This document shows positions 10,540-20,273 of a DNA stretch of 64,000 nt, in pieces. The stretch lies in assembly GCF_007565055.1 (NCBI RefSeq), contig NC_044552.1:38534069-38598068 (forward strand). Direction: 5' to 3'. Position 1 is the stretch's first letter. Each line of letters starts with the position of its first letter. Under the pieces are notes generated by a model. It was not told the DNA's origin, searched no databases, and saw nothing but the letters and a program-made list of their open reading frames with translations. Origin of the DNA: Rhinopithecus roxellana. Lineage: Eukaryota; Chordata; Mammalia; Primates; Cercopithecidae. The position numbers and the translations under genes are program-made.

Positions 10540-10815
10540 ACATTGTATCTTGGAAATCTCTTCCCATTATGACACATAGATCTACCTCATTGTTTTAATG
10601 GCTGCCTAGTATTTCATTGCATGCATTTAGCTCAATTTATATAACCCAATGGACAAGTAGGTTATTCCAAACATTTCACTATAACAGAATATCTTTGTGC
10701 GCATAACTTTATGGATATGTGTATTTCTATGGAGTAGAATTCTAGAATTGGAATTGCTGGGTGAAAGTGTTAAAAGGTATGTACACTTTGAAAGTTGATA
10801 CATTCTATGAAGACA
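10540..10815 (-). mobile_element. L1M fragment (antisense)
   Basis: ACATAGATCTACCTCATTG, then TAATGGCTGCCTAGTATTTC, then AGAATTGGAATTGCTGGGTG is the antisense 3' region of L1M ORF2. It is likely the continuation of the piece at 9906-10035. Confidence 0.6.
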
Positions 10816-10976
10816 GAATGAATACATTCTGGAGTAGGCCAGGGCTTTTTTTTTTCCTGGATTTATTATCTGTCCATAGAGCTGGGTTTCTTGTGAGAAG
10901 TAAGTGGTCCATACTCTCTTGCTGTGTCCCAGAACGGAGTACCGCACCTAAGACACACCTAAATAAACTCATGTCA

Positions 10977-11283
10977 CGGGGGCTCTGTGGCTCATGCCTG
11001 TAATCCCAGCACTTTGGGAGGCTGAGGCGGGCAGATCACTTGAGGTCAGGAGTTCGAGACCAGCCTGGCCAAGATGGTGAAACCCCATCTCTACTAAAAA
11101 AAATACCAAAAAACTTAGCTGGGTGTGGTGGTGCACTCCTGTAGTCCCAGCTATTTGGGAGGCTGAGGCAGGAGAATCGCTTGAACCTGGGAGACGGAGG
11201 TTACAGTGAGCCAAGATCACACCACTCTACTCCAGCGTAGGTGACAGAAAGAGACTCCATCTCAAAAATAAACAAATAAAATA
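10977..11283 (+). mobile_element. AluS SINE, full length
   Basis: Both monomers are present: CATGCCTGTAATCCCAGC, then the A-rich linker, then a right arm with GCTTGAACCTGGGAG, then a tail that has decayed to an AAATA pattern. A perfect 16-bp target duplication, AAATAAACTCATGTCA, flanks it at 10961-10976 and 11284-11299. Confidence 0.97.
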
Positions 11284-11299
11284 AAATAAACTCATGTCA

Positions 11300-12034
11300 G
11301 TACCTCTCACTTATTGCTCCATGGCTACCCTTATCATAGGGTTGGTCAGGAGAGAGAGGCTAATAGCACCCAATCCTGCAGAGATGTGAGTACGAGTGTC
11401 CTGGAAATGGGCCTTACTTTGTTGAAGTAGGAATCAGAGGAGCTCTTGGGGAGCACAGCCTTAGGGCAGAGCTCCAGTGTCCTGTTTTCAGGGTTGGGCA
11501 GCTTAGAGGAGCCTGTTTATGGGGTCACACCAAACAGACTGGCCTCCCATGGGTGGGATATTTGCCCCGGGGAAGCACAAGGAACAAAGTGAAAGACTAA
11601 GAATTCATGCCCAGCTGCTGGACCAAGGGTAAGGTGAGGCCACAGACGGGAAGACAGCTGGGTGAGTGAGGCAGAGGCAGATGGGGAGTAAAGTTGGGGG
11701 TTGGGATGAGTGATTCAGGGATTCAGGATGGAGGCTGTGAACCCAGGCGAGCAGCATAAGCCATGCCCAGCAGGGCTGCAGCTGAACTCAAGCCAGGTGG
11801 CAGGGAATCATGAGTGGGCCATCAGGAAATGTCAATGGTGTAGACAGGGCTTCCTTATGAGAAATTCACCTGTGTTAGGACAAAAATATGGCAAGAACTA
11901 CATAGGACAGCAGGGCGAGAGATTTCTTTTAACTTCTTTACAGGCTGAAGGAAGCAAACCAGTAGAGAAGGGGAACATGAACAGTCAGGAGCAAGGGGAA
12001 GGGATGTTTGGCACCTAGTAGATTATCAACAACA
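11300..12034. other. Unique sequence, nothing recognised
   Basis: About 0.7 kb with no recognised repeat or gene. Confidence 0.5.
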
Positions 12035-12286
12035 TGAATCATTCATTCAACAAACATTAAACTACCAGGGGCCAAAAAGCACTCCAGGCTCTGGGGATGC
12101 AGGAATGAATATGCCGTGCTCCCACTCTCTGGCTCCCAGTGGAGTGGAAGTAGACAGGCCCAGACACCGAGAGGCTTAATGCATTGCTACGAAGGCTCTG
12201 ACCATAACAGTGCAGGGGTGGAGGAACCAAAAAAGGGCAGGGCCAGTTGCAGGGAGGGGAGTAGGGCAACTGCCTAGAGAAAGATA
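12035..12286 (-). mobile_element. L2 fragment, left part of an interrupted copy
   Basis: CATTCATTCAACAAACATT, then CAGGCTCTGGGGATGCAGG, then a variable antisense segment is the complement of the L2 3' end. The copy appears to resume at about 13007, beyond an inserted L1M. Confidence 0.7.
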
Positions 12287-12990
12287 GGTTTTTTTGATGT
12301 GTGTTTGTTTGTTTTATATAGGCTTTGTTTTTTAGAGCAGTTCTAAATTCACATAGATCCTGAGCTGAAGGTACAAAGTTCCCATACACCCCCTACCCCC
12401 TCACACACATAGCCTCCCTGTCAACAGCCCCCACTGGAGTGCTACATTCGTTACAATGGATGAACTTATATGGATACATCACTATCACCCAAAGTCCATA
12501 GTTTATATTAAGATTCACTCCTGGTGTTGTGCATTTAATGGTCTTTAACAAATGTATAATGACATATATCCATCATTATAGTATCATACAGAGTATTCTC
12601 ACTTCCCTAAAAATCCTCAGTGTTCTGCCAATTCCCCCCACCCCCCATCCCCTTAACCCCTGGCAACTACTGATCTTTTTACTGTCTCCACAGTTTTGCC
12701 TTTTCCAGAATGTCATCTAGTTGAAATCATACAGTTTATAGCTTTTTCAGATTGGCATCTTTCTCTTAGTAACGTGCATTCAAGGTTCCTCCACGTCTTT
12801 CATGGCTTGATAGCTCATTTTTTGTTAGTGCTGAATAAGATTCCATTGTCTGGATGCACCATAGTTTATTTATCCATTCACCGCTTGGAACATCTTGTGG
12901 CTTCCAAGTTTGGGCAATTATGAATTAAGTTGCTATCAACATCAGTATGCAGGTTTTTATGTATGTGTGGAAATAAGTTTTCAGCTCACT
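12287..12990 (-). mobile_element. L1M 3' region (antisense)
   Basis: Order: TTTATATAGGCTTTG, AATTCACATAGATCCTGAGC, a CCCCTGGCAACTACTGATC block, CATACAGTTTATAGC, then GTCTGGATGCACCATAG and TATTTATCCATTCACC. This is the antisense L1 ORF2 C-terminus and 3' UTR. Degenerate target duplications flank it: TGCCTAGAGAAAG at 12271 and GGCATAGAGAAAC at 12991. Confidence 0.8.
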
Positions 12991-13006
12991 GGCATAGAGA
13001 AACGTT

Positions 13007-13330
13007 TTGCAGAGAAGATAAAACCTGAGTTGCCCTTAAAACAGGAACCTGTGTTTATTGACTGGGGGGACGAGAGGACAGAGAAGACGCTCTAGGCAGA
13101 GAAACAATGTGAGTGAAGGCACAGACTGGAGGGGGCTCAGCGGAGCCCAAGGTAGCTGGTGAGGTGTTGGGGGGATGGCAGAGCTCTGTGGCTAGAGGCA
13201 CAGGCTGGGCGTAGACCATGGAAGAGCTTATTCAGCCAGCCCAAGAAATCTAGACTTTATACTCACTTGATGAGGAGACGTTTGAGGGTTCAGCATGAGC
13301 AACTATCTCTGTGTCCCCAGAGTGTTTCTT
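13007..13330 (-). mobile_element. L2 fragment, right part of the interrupted copy
   Basis: CTAGGCAGAGAAACAATGTG, then GTAGACCATGGAAGAGC and AAATCTAGACTTTATACTC correspond to L2 antisense segments that normally follow the piece found before 12287. Confidence 0.55.
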
Positions 13331-14575
13331 TTCGGTTGCTGAGGAGTGGGTCTAATACAGCGAGGTTGAAGTGCTACCATGCATTGCTTTCTCCTCTACG
13401 TTATCCAGCCTTCTATGCAGCAAATAATTGTTGGTCACCTCCAAGGTGGCAGGCACTGATGTCCGTGGGACACATGACCATGGGTTCCACCTGCCATCCT
13501 TGAACATCTCCAGTTTTAGCCTGGTTTTCCCATTACACAACCCCCACCGACTTCCACTGCCTGTGAATAGGCTAAAACAAAACTCCACTCCTTAAAAGAA
13601 GTCCAACACGAAAAGAATTTTCACAGCCTGTCCTTATTGCTGCCAAGAATATATATTACCAATTTCCAGTGGAAGCTCAAATGTCCATTTGTAATCACCG
13701 GGTCTCTGAGCACTAAGTTCGAGGGGGTCACGAGTCGAGGCTCCACCTACAAGGCCTGACTGCCTGGCTGCCCAGAGAGAGGTGTGGAGGGGGAGGGGCG
13801 CCAGAGGCAGAGATGGAGCTTGAGACCTAAGGGGTCTAGATGCATGCTCCCTTGGGTTACAGCCCAGGGTTAAGAAAAAAAAAAAATCTAGAGAAATCCT
13901 GGTTGGCATGTTTCTAGCCCAGATGGAAGAGAAATAGGACAAACTCCTAAAGGGTTCCAAAACCAACACATGAGAAGTGGTTGCTGCCAGCAAATTCGAG
14001 GTATGTTGGCATGCACAGCAGAAGAGAAATGTATTCACCCTGTTGGAAAGGGGAAGACAAGAAGACGGACGGCTGTTGAGAGAAGGCAAGGTGCTCCCTG
14101 CCAACTGCGAACCGCCAGCTCTGTGAAGGAAGGCTGCTTCCAAAAGACTGAGCGGCGCTGGTGTGAGCCAGGAGGAAGGGGCGCAGACAGCCAGGCGACA
14201 GGCATCTTGAGATGGGGGCTCGTGGTCCATCAGTCTGCCTGCCCTTCTCTGTGCCCGCAGCCACTCCGCCTGCCTCTCTGCACCACTTAGGGGAGTAAAT
14301 CTCCTGTCCCAGACTCCTTGCCCCAGACCGTCCTTCACATTTGCCCCCTTACCCCTCAGCTTCGCCTCCATCCTGTACTTATTCTAACTCTGTCCATCTT
14401 TGGGGGACATTTGTCACCTGCGGGGACCCATCTCTGCATACCCTCCCTGCATTTCAGATATCCCCCACATTACAAACCCCACACTATGAAGGGAGAAGCT
14501 AGAAGACTCACATCTCTCGACCCCTTTGTCATGTATTACATTGTGACATGTCCACAACAGAATTCAGTTTGGGTG
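13331..14575. other. Unique sequence, nothing recognised
   Basis: A 245-codon open frame on the minus strand (13634-14371) has no recognisable domain and a Leu/Ser/Pro-rich composition, including a Phe run from an A-rich stretch at 13875. I treat it as chance. No repeat recognised. Confidence 0.5.
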
Positions 14576-14862
14576 GCAAGGGGCTAGCAGAGATACTTGG
14601 TTCCTGAGGACATAGAAGGGATCCAGCTTCTGGTTTGCAGTGCAGGGGTTCCTAGCTGCCAAGTGGCAGTGGTGGGGGATGGGGAGATCTTTAAGAAACT
14701 CCTTTGTTTGGTTAGACACTGCTTATGGCTAATAGCTTCAACATCTGGTTCTCCTGGACATTTTGTGAGCTCTCCAGGAGTATTGATTAAACTTATCTTT
14801 TCCCTTAATGAACTCAATGGATTCTGTTGTTTGCAACTAAGCATTTTACTATTACACCATTT
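14576..14862 (+). mobile_element. LTR-like 3' end, family unknown
   Basis: TGATTAAACTTATC (polyadenylation-signal-like), then GATTCTGTTGTTTGCAACTA, resembles the R-U5 end of old ERVL/ERV3 LTRs. A closely similar end occurs at 47310-47340. Confidence 0.35.
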
Positions 14863-15204
14863 GTCTTAGTTCATCCTGCTATAACAGGTACCATTGACTG
14901 GGGTGGTTTGAACCACAAATATTTATTTCTCATAGTTTGGAGGCTGGGAAGTCCATACCTGGGTGCTGACAGAGTCAGTGTCTAGTGAGAGTTATTGTCC
15001 CAGTTTACAGACAGCTGACTTTTCATTCCATCTTCATATGGTGAAGAAAGGTATCATCTTTCTTGTATCTCTGCTTATAAGGGCACTAATCTCATTAGGA
15101 GGGCTCCATCCTCATGACCTAATTACCTCCCAAAGGCTACCACATTGGAAATTAGGCATCAACATGTAAATTTTAAGAGTTCACAAACATCCAACCAATA
15201 GCAC
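14863..15204 (-). mobile_element. MLT1 solo LTR, nearly complete (ERVL-MaLR)
   Basis: The complement of the MLT1 consensus is present end to end: TTAGTTCATCCTGCTATAAC, CTCATAGTTTGGAGGCTGGG, GCTTATAAGGGCACTAATC, TCATGACCTAATTACCTCCC and ACAAACATCCAACCAATAGC. Confidence 0.85.
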
Positions 15205-15226
15205 TATCCTTCAAGAGTAGCTGAAG

Positions 15227-15457
15227 ATGCTATTTATGATAGAAAAGACATGGAATCAACCCAGATTCTCTCCAATGACGGACCAGATAAAGAAAATGTG
15301 GTACATATACATCATAGAATACTATGCAGCCATAAAAAAGAATAAAATCTTGCCCTTTGCAGCAACATGGATGCAGTTGGAGGCCATTTTCCTAAGCAAG
15401 GTAACACAGAAACAGAAAACCAAACACCACGCATTCTCATTTATAAGGGGGAGCTGA
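15227..15457 (+). pseudogene. LINE-1 ORF2 C-terminal remnant
   Basis: A 76-codon frame holds the end of ORF2p, with KTWNQP and KMWYIYIIEYYAAIKKN visible, and it ends at what appears to be the ORF2 stop. Only the C-terminal segment remains. The endonuclease and reverse transcriptase domains were never copied here because the element is 5'-truncated. Confidence 0.9.
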
Positions 15458-15687
15458 ACACTGGCTACATACACATGGACATAAGGATGGGAACAACAGA
15501 CACTGGGGACTACTGTGGGGAGAAAGGGATGGGGGAAGGGCTGAAAAACTACCTGCTGGTTACTATGCTTACCGCCTGGGTGATGGATTCATTCGTACTA
15601 CAAACCTCAGCATCACACAATATACCTTTGTAACAAACCTGCACATGTACCTCCTGATTCTAAAGTAAACATTGAAAAAAAAAAAAA
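15228..15687 (+). mobile_element. 5'-truncated L1P (primate LINE-1) with poly-A and target duplication
   Basis: About 460 bp of ORF2 end plus 3' UTR with a G-rich GGGGAGAAAGGGATGGGGGA block, an ACAAACCTGCACATGTACC block and a 13-base A tail. The duplication AAGAGTAGCTGAAGA (15213-15227) and AAGAGTAGCTGGAGA (15686-15700) differs at one base. This is a canonical short L1 insertion that landed about 10 bases beyond the MLT1 LTR. Confidence 0.95.
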
Positions 15688-15889
15688 GAGTAGCTGGAGA
15701 AAGTGAATTTTCTGCTACTCTCTCTGAGGCCTTCAGATTCTGCAGCTGTGCCTGTCTTAAAATCTGCCCCACCCTGGCCAATTAAAAATTAAATTGCCTG
15801 TTGTCTTCTAATTTCTGCTGTGCTTGGGGCTGCCTCTTCACTGGGTTAGAAACTCTGAAGGCAGAGATTCTATCTTTTCCTCTTTTTGT

Positions 15890-16040
15890 CTTTTTCACAC
15901 CCTAGCCTCATAGGTTTGCAGCATCCTACAGTTGGAATGGGACTGAGAGTATGCTGACCAACCCACCAATTTTATAGGCAAGGTGGGGCTTGGAGCAGTG
16001 GCCAGTGAGGTGACTGGTCTAAGCAGGAGGAAGGGGAGCA
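15890..16040 (-). mobile_element. MIR-like SINE fragment
   Basis: CCTACAGTTGGAATGGGACTG, then CCAATTTTATAGGCAAGGTG, resembles the antisense MIR-type phrase also seen at 7770 and 17820. It is degraded. Confidence 0.35.
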
Positions 16041-16436
16041 TAAGCTGGAGAACAGGAACCTGGCCTTTTCTGACTGTTGCCTTCTGAGAGAGTGCTGAAG
16101 CCACATAGGGCTTTTGTATGGAAGATGCATCGTGGTATGACTTGAATTTAAACAGGGCCTTCCAAGGAGTTCAAAATGCTTCGTCAACTTGAGGGTTCCA
16201 GGTTGTGTAATTTATACTCTTGGGAAGTACAAGGATAGGAGAAAGGTTCGTCTATTTACAGTGTCAAAGTTAGGAATCTCCAGCTCCTTGCACTTCCGTG
16301 TCTGTTTCAGGAAGATAATGGGATGTGAGTTCTGGTAACAGAAACACCTCCCAGGATGCATGTGGGGCTGCCCGAGGCCTCCTAACACTGAGTTCAGGGT
16401 TTCCTTCTGGAGGAGATGATGGAAATATCCATTTCC
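16041..16436. other. Unique sequence, nothing recognised
   Basis: No repeat or gene recognised. Confidence 0.5.
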
Positions 16437-16920
16437 GGTATCTATTGCTGCTCAATAAATTACCCCAAGACTCAGTGGCTTAAAACTACACCAATCGTTT
16501 GTCATCTCTCACGGCTTCTGTGTGCCAGGAATTTGGGAGCAGCTTAGCTGGTCAGCACCTCTTCATAACTTACAGCCAGACGATGCTGTGGCCAGGGTTA
16601 TCTTGAAGGCTGCTTCACTGACATGTCTGGCAGCCAGGAAGGGAAACTTGAATGGCTGGGGCCCCTCGGGTATCTCACTCTATCTCTTAAGTGGTCTCTC
16701 CAGCAGGGTGGCTTCAGAGTCGCCTGACTCCTCCATATGGCTGGGGACTCCAAAGGTGTGTGTTCTGAGAAAGGGCACCAGGCCTAGCCTTAGACATCAT
16801 GCAAGGTCACTTCTGCCAAACTGTATATTTCAATTAGTTAGAAGTGAGTCCTTGAGGAAGCTGTGTTCAAAGAGAGAGGGAATTAGGCATCCTCTCTTTA
16901 TGAGAAGAATGTAAAGAATT
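16437..16920 (-). mobile_element. Old LTR-like repeat (MaLR/ERVL-like), antisense
   Basis: TATCTATTGCTGCTCAATAAA, then AAGACTCAGTGGCTTAAAAC, then a GGCTGCTTCACTGACATGTC block and GGTCACTTCTGCCAAACTGT, follow the order of a common old LTR in antisense. The subfamily is not certain. A related layout occurs at 54195-54640. An AluS inserted at its right edge. Confidence 0.5.
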
Positions 16921-16928
16921 TGTGGACA

Positions 16929-17225
16929 TTTTTTTTTCCCAAGATGGAGTTGCGCTGTGTTGCCCAGGCTGGAGTGCAGTGGCGTGATCTCAGCTCACTG
17001 CAACATCCACCTCCCGGGTTCAAGCAATTCTCCCTGCCTCAGCCTCCTGAGTGTCTGGGATTACAGGTGCCTGCCACCACACCTGGCTAATATTTGTATT
17101 TTTTTAGTAGAGACAGGGTTTCACCATGTTGACCAGGCTGGTCTTCAACTCCAGACCTCAAGTGATCCACCTACCTCAGCCTCCCAAAGTGCTGGGATTA
17201 CAGTCGTGAGCCAACACATCCAGCC
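16929..17225 (-). mobile_element. AluS SINE, full length
   Basis: Complement of Alu: poly-T, then TGTTGCCCAGGCTGGAGTGC, then the right and left arms, ending GCCAACACATCCAGCC. A short target duplication, TGTGGACA, lies at 16921-16928 and 17226-17233. Confidence 0.97.
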
Positions 17226-17239
17226 TGTGGACACATTTT

Positions 17240-17365
17240 TAAACCACAGCCCCCAAGTTCCAGAGGAGTGAAGTGATTTTCCCCAAGTCACATGGCTAAT
17301 GGATTAGCAGGACCAGGACTGGAACAGGAGACTCCAGGCTCATTGTCTTCTTAATGGCCAGCATC
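17240..17365 (-). mobile_element. MIR fragment
   Basis: AGGAGTGAAGTGATTTTCCC, CAAGTCACATGGCTAATGG and ACTGGAACAGGAGACTCCAG are the complement of the central MIR (AGTGACTTGCCCAAGGTCACACAGC order). Confidence 0.6.
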
Positions 17366-17589
17366 AAAATAGGGAGTCAGATAAGGGGGTCTGATTTGGG
17401 GGATTTTCTCTAGAGAGTTACCTCATTTTTAAGCTGTCCTAAATCCTTAGGGGAACAAGATGACTGAGGATAGCTAAACAAACAAAAAGAAGCAGACAGA
17501 CAAATGTAACCTCAATGAATTACTGCTGATAATAATGGTCAGAATGTCCCTTTATGTTTGTATAACATTTAGTCCAGACACACGTTGAA

Positions 17590-17690
17590 CAACTTGTCAA
17601 AGATCATATCGAAAATCAGGTCAGAAACAGAATTAGAACCAGACCCCAGGTGTCCTTATTCCTGACTCATCTTTGCTCTGCTGTGCTGGC
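17590..17690 (-). mobile_element. MIR fragment, degraded
   Basis: ACTTGTCAAAGATCATATC, then ACAGAATTAGAACCAGACCC and CAGGTGTCCTTATTCCTGAC, follow the complement of MIR from its core to its tRNA-like head. Confidence 0.5.
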
Positions 17691-17819
17691 ACACCTCCCT
17701 GGATAACTTGTCTGCTTCTTTATGAGAATAGTTTCATCTTTCAAAAAGCAGTGGTGTTACCCACTATTACTCCTGGGCAGTGGCAGGACAATATAACCAG
17801 GCAACTTGGCTCTGGCTGT

Positions 17820-17935
17820 TGCTGGGCAAGGCAATGTTTTGTACGGTTAGGAGGAGCCATAGGAGTCATTGGGTGCAGCTCCCCCATTTCATGGATCTAG
17901 AAACCAAGGCAGGGCAGTCTGGCAGGATGTTGCAT
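17820..17935 (-). mobile_element. MIR-like SINE fragment
   Basis: GGAGCCATAGGAGTCATTGG, then CCCATTTCATGGATCTAGAA and CCAAGGCAGGGCAG. This is the same type of phrase as at 7770 and 15890. Confidence 0.35.
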
Positions 17936-18139
17936 AGGTCCCTTGATAAGCCATGAGAAGGGTGGTCTTTGAATCAAGGTCTTTTTATGTAAAATCTAGT
18001 TTGTTTCTTCTCTTCTCGTTGGATTCCTGTGTTTTTTGAAATGCAAAGCAAACTGGTTTTGAAAAAATGGCTTGAATTTAACCACCCATTGCTCCCTGCA
18101 TAGACCCTGGAAAGATGATTACTTTGGGCAACTTACCAA

Positions 18140-18225
18140 ATCAATCAATCAACATGCAATTATTGAGCACTCTCTATTTACCCAGCATGGTGCTAGGTAT
18201 GGATGATATTGAATGTAAAAACTGG
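18140..18225 (-). mobile_element. L2 3' end fragment
   Basis: AATCAATCAATCAACATGC, TTATTGAGCACTCTCTATTT and ATGGTGCTAGGTATGGATGA match the complement of the L2 terminus (CATTTATTGAGCACCTACTATGTGCC order). Confidence 0.5.
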
Positions 18226-18239
18226 GTTTATACCAAGTT

Positions 18240-19065
18240 TATATGATGGTTCCTGGCTTCAAGTACCTTTATGAACCAAACCACACAGAATATAACATTT
18301 AACCAAATCTTGATCACATGGATGACACAAAATAACCTAATTTCACAGAAATCACACCTTAACCAGTACTTTCTAGGAAAAACAAATGATTAATAGCAGT
18401 GTGCTTTTATAAAAACACACACATACATATGACGGCAGTGAACTTAAGCACTGTTGGAAAATCTGAAATGTGCGGCAGCCTTCTAATTAAAAAGATCATT
18501 TCCTGCAAACCCAAATGGAATACTCTTCCCCTGCTTCTATTTTTTCCCCCATAAAACAAACTCTTTGCAAGAAATGTGAAATTTCTTATGAGATTGAACA
18601 TGCTAACTTTTCAAACATCCCAGTCTGAGGAAACGAGGCAATGACGACTTGGAAAACACTTCGCTTTACACACACATCCATGCACATGTGTCCAGGCCCT
18701 GTTCATCAGCTGGGCCTGAGTCAGTCCCTTAGCAGAATCTGACGGCAGGGGGGAATGTCTGGCGAAGCAGAGCCATGTCGAGTCAAGTCGTCTATTGGGT
18801 CTTCTGGTCCTACCACCAGACTGATCCAAACTCCAGCTTTGTCTATTGTACATCCTCCACGACTTTTCCCAGCCAGAGTTTAAATGACTCAAGCTCCACC
18901 GTCTTCCCTAGAGGGGTTATACTGCAGCCAAATAGAACGAACTCGCCATTCGCAGTTATATGCCTTTGATTGAATCTAATTTTCCCTTTCCTTCTTTTCC
19001 CACTGTCATGTTCCTGCTAGATCCCTTTGGACCACCCACGGTGCCTGCTCTTCAAACATGTAGAC
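18240..19065. other. Unique sequence, nothing recognised
   Basis: About 0.8 kb, AT-rich to 18600. No repeat or gene recognised. Confidence 0.5.
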
Positions 19066-19067
19066 CA

Positions 19068-19639
19068 GGATTTCCCAGCCTTATTTGGTCTGTGATACAC
19101 TTTTGAATTTCAGCAGTCACAGCTGTGGTGGTGCAGAAGGTGGCACAGGGCACAGTGGGGTCTCATCCCTTAGATTCAGACAGACTCTGGGTTGGGCCAT
19201 CTGTCTAACCACACCTCTGTTCTCTATTATACATCCAAACACCATCATATCTCCTGCCAGGGCCCTGCCATCTCTACTCTCAATGCTCTAAGCCAAATTT
19301 AGCACAGCAGAATAAGGAAATCCAGAATGTGGCAAAATAGTAGGAAAATCTTTGGGGCCAGGTACAGTGGCTCATGCTTTTAATCCCAGCACTTTGGGAG
19401 GCCAAAGTAGGTGGATCACCTGAGGTCAGGAGTTCAAGACCAGCCTGGCCAACATGGTGAAACCCTGTCTCTACTAAAAATACAAAAAATGAGCCAGGTA
19501 TGGTGGCGGGACCCTGTCATCCCAGCTACTCAGGAGGCTGAGGCAGGAGAATTGCTTAAACCCAGGAGATGGAGGTTGCAGTGAGCCAAGATCATGTCAC
19601 TGCTGCTCCAGCCTGAGGGACAGAGTGAGATTCTGTCTC

Positions 19640-19672
<33 letters not shown>

Positions 19673-19732
19673 AGAAAGTCTTTGGGACTCAGAAAAAGGG
19701 TGGGCTGCCCCCAGTTGAGAATCACTGTCATA
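19068..19732. mobile_element. Possible hAT element split by an Alu
   Basis: The left end CAGGATTTCCCAGCCTTAT and the right end CCCCAGTTGAGAATCACTG could be the degraded inverted ends of a MER-type hAT element, with an AluS at 19357-19674 inserted inside. Subfamily unknown, and the match rests mostly on the ends. Confidence 0.4.
19357..19674 (+). mobile_element. AluS SINE, full length
   Basis: Both arms are present, with a long tail decayed to AAAAG repeats. The target duplication is AAAATCTTTGGG (19345-19356) and AAAGTCTTTGGG (19675-19686), one mismatch. Confidence 0.97.
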
Positions 19733-20009
19733 TATGGATCTAAAGGAAGTGAAACCTCTAATTTACTCCCCACTCGCCACCCAGTTTGGCATTTTTATTC
19801 TTTCTTTCGTTTTCTTGCTACTTCTTTTTGAAATGCTATGACAATTCTCTAAGTCCTCTTTTAAACCTTAAGCCAAAAGAAACACGTATAATTACAAACA
19901 ACTTTAATTCTTTGGCTATTTAACTCAATCATAGTATGAGATTATTAGAAATAAGTCTGTTAACTATATTTGTCACTTATTGATAAATGTACCAAAACAC
20001 GTAGTCTTG

Positions 20010-20165
20010 TTTAATTCCAAGAGGTAGTACAGATTCCATTGTACAGGTGAGAACACTGAGGCTTAGCGGTATTAAATACCTTGTGAAAGTCAGAGGTCTG
20101 GAATTTGAGTTTGGATGGGCTGGAAAGCTGAACCACAACCAACACTGTCTCCTGCTCTCCTGGAA
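20010..20165 (-). mobile_element. MIR
   Basis: CATTGTACAGGTGAGAACACTG, then AGGCTTAGCGGTATTAAATAC, CTTGTGAAAGTCAGAGG and TCTGGAATTTGAGTTTGG give the complement of the MIR body in order. The minisatellite that follows starts at its right edge. Confidence 0.65.
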
Positions 20166-20184
20166 CAACCAAGGGGAAGGTAGA

Positions 20185-20273
20185 GGGGAGGCGGAGGCGG
20201 AGGGGAGGCGGAGGCGGAGGGGAGGCGGAGGCGGAGGGGAGGCGGAGGCGGAGGGAGGCGGAGGGAGGCGGGG
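20185..20273 (+). repeat. 17-bp G-rich minisatellite
   Basis: Four exact tandem copies of GGGGAGGCGGAGGCGGA occupy 20185-20252. They are followed by two shortened units starting GGGAGGCGG (20253-20272). Every unit carries a G4 run plus GG steps and two CpGs, giving strong G-quadruplex potential on the plus strand. Four identical copies point to recent expansion. Confidence 0.97.

Noticed and set aside
10969..11220. Alu-antisense open frames that look like zinc-finger-poor proteins (also at 16957, 21368, 27102, 61497, 62484)
   Set aside because: Typical antisense Alu translation (LECSGAISAHCNL type), widespread and not coding.
13634..14371. 245-codon minus-strand open frame
   Set aside because: No recognisable domain, composition follows the GC-rich DNA, includes a homopolymer Phe run, and no splice or promoter context. 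Chance is the simpler reading.
20185..20273. Short tandem units as a CRISPR-like array
   Set aside because: Units are directly adjacent with no spacers, in a primate genome. A minisatellite explains them.
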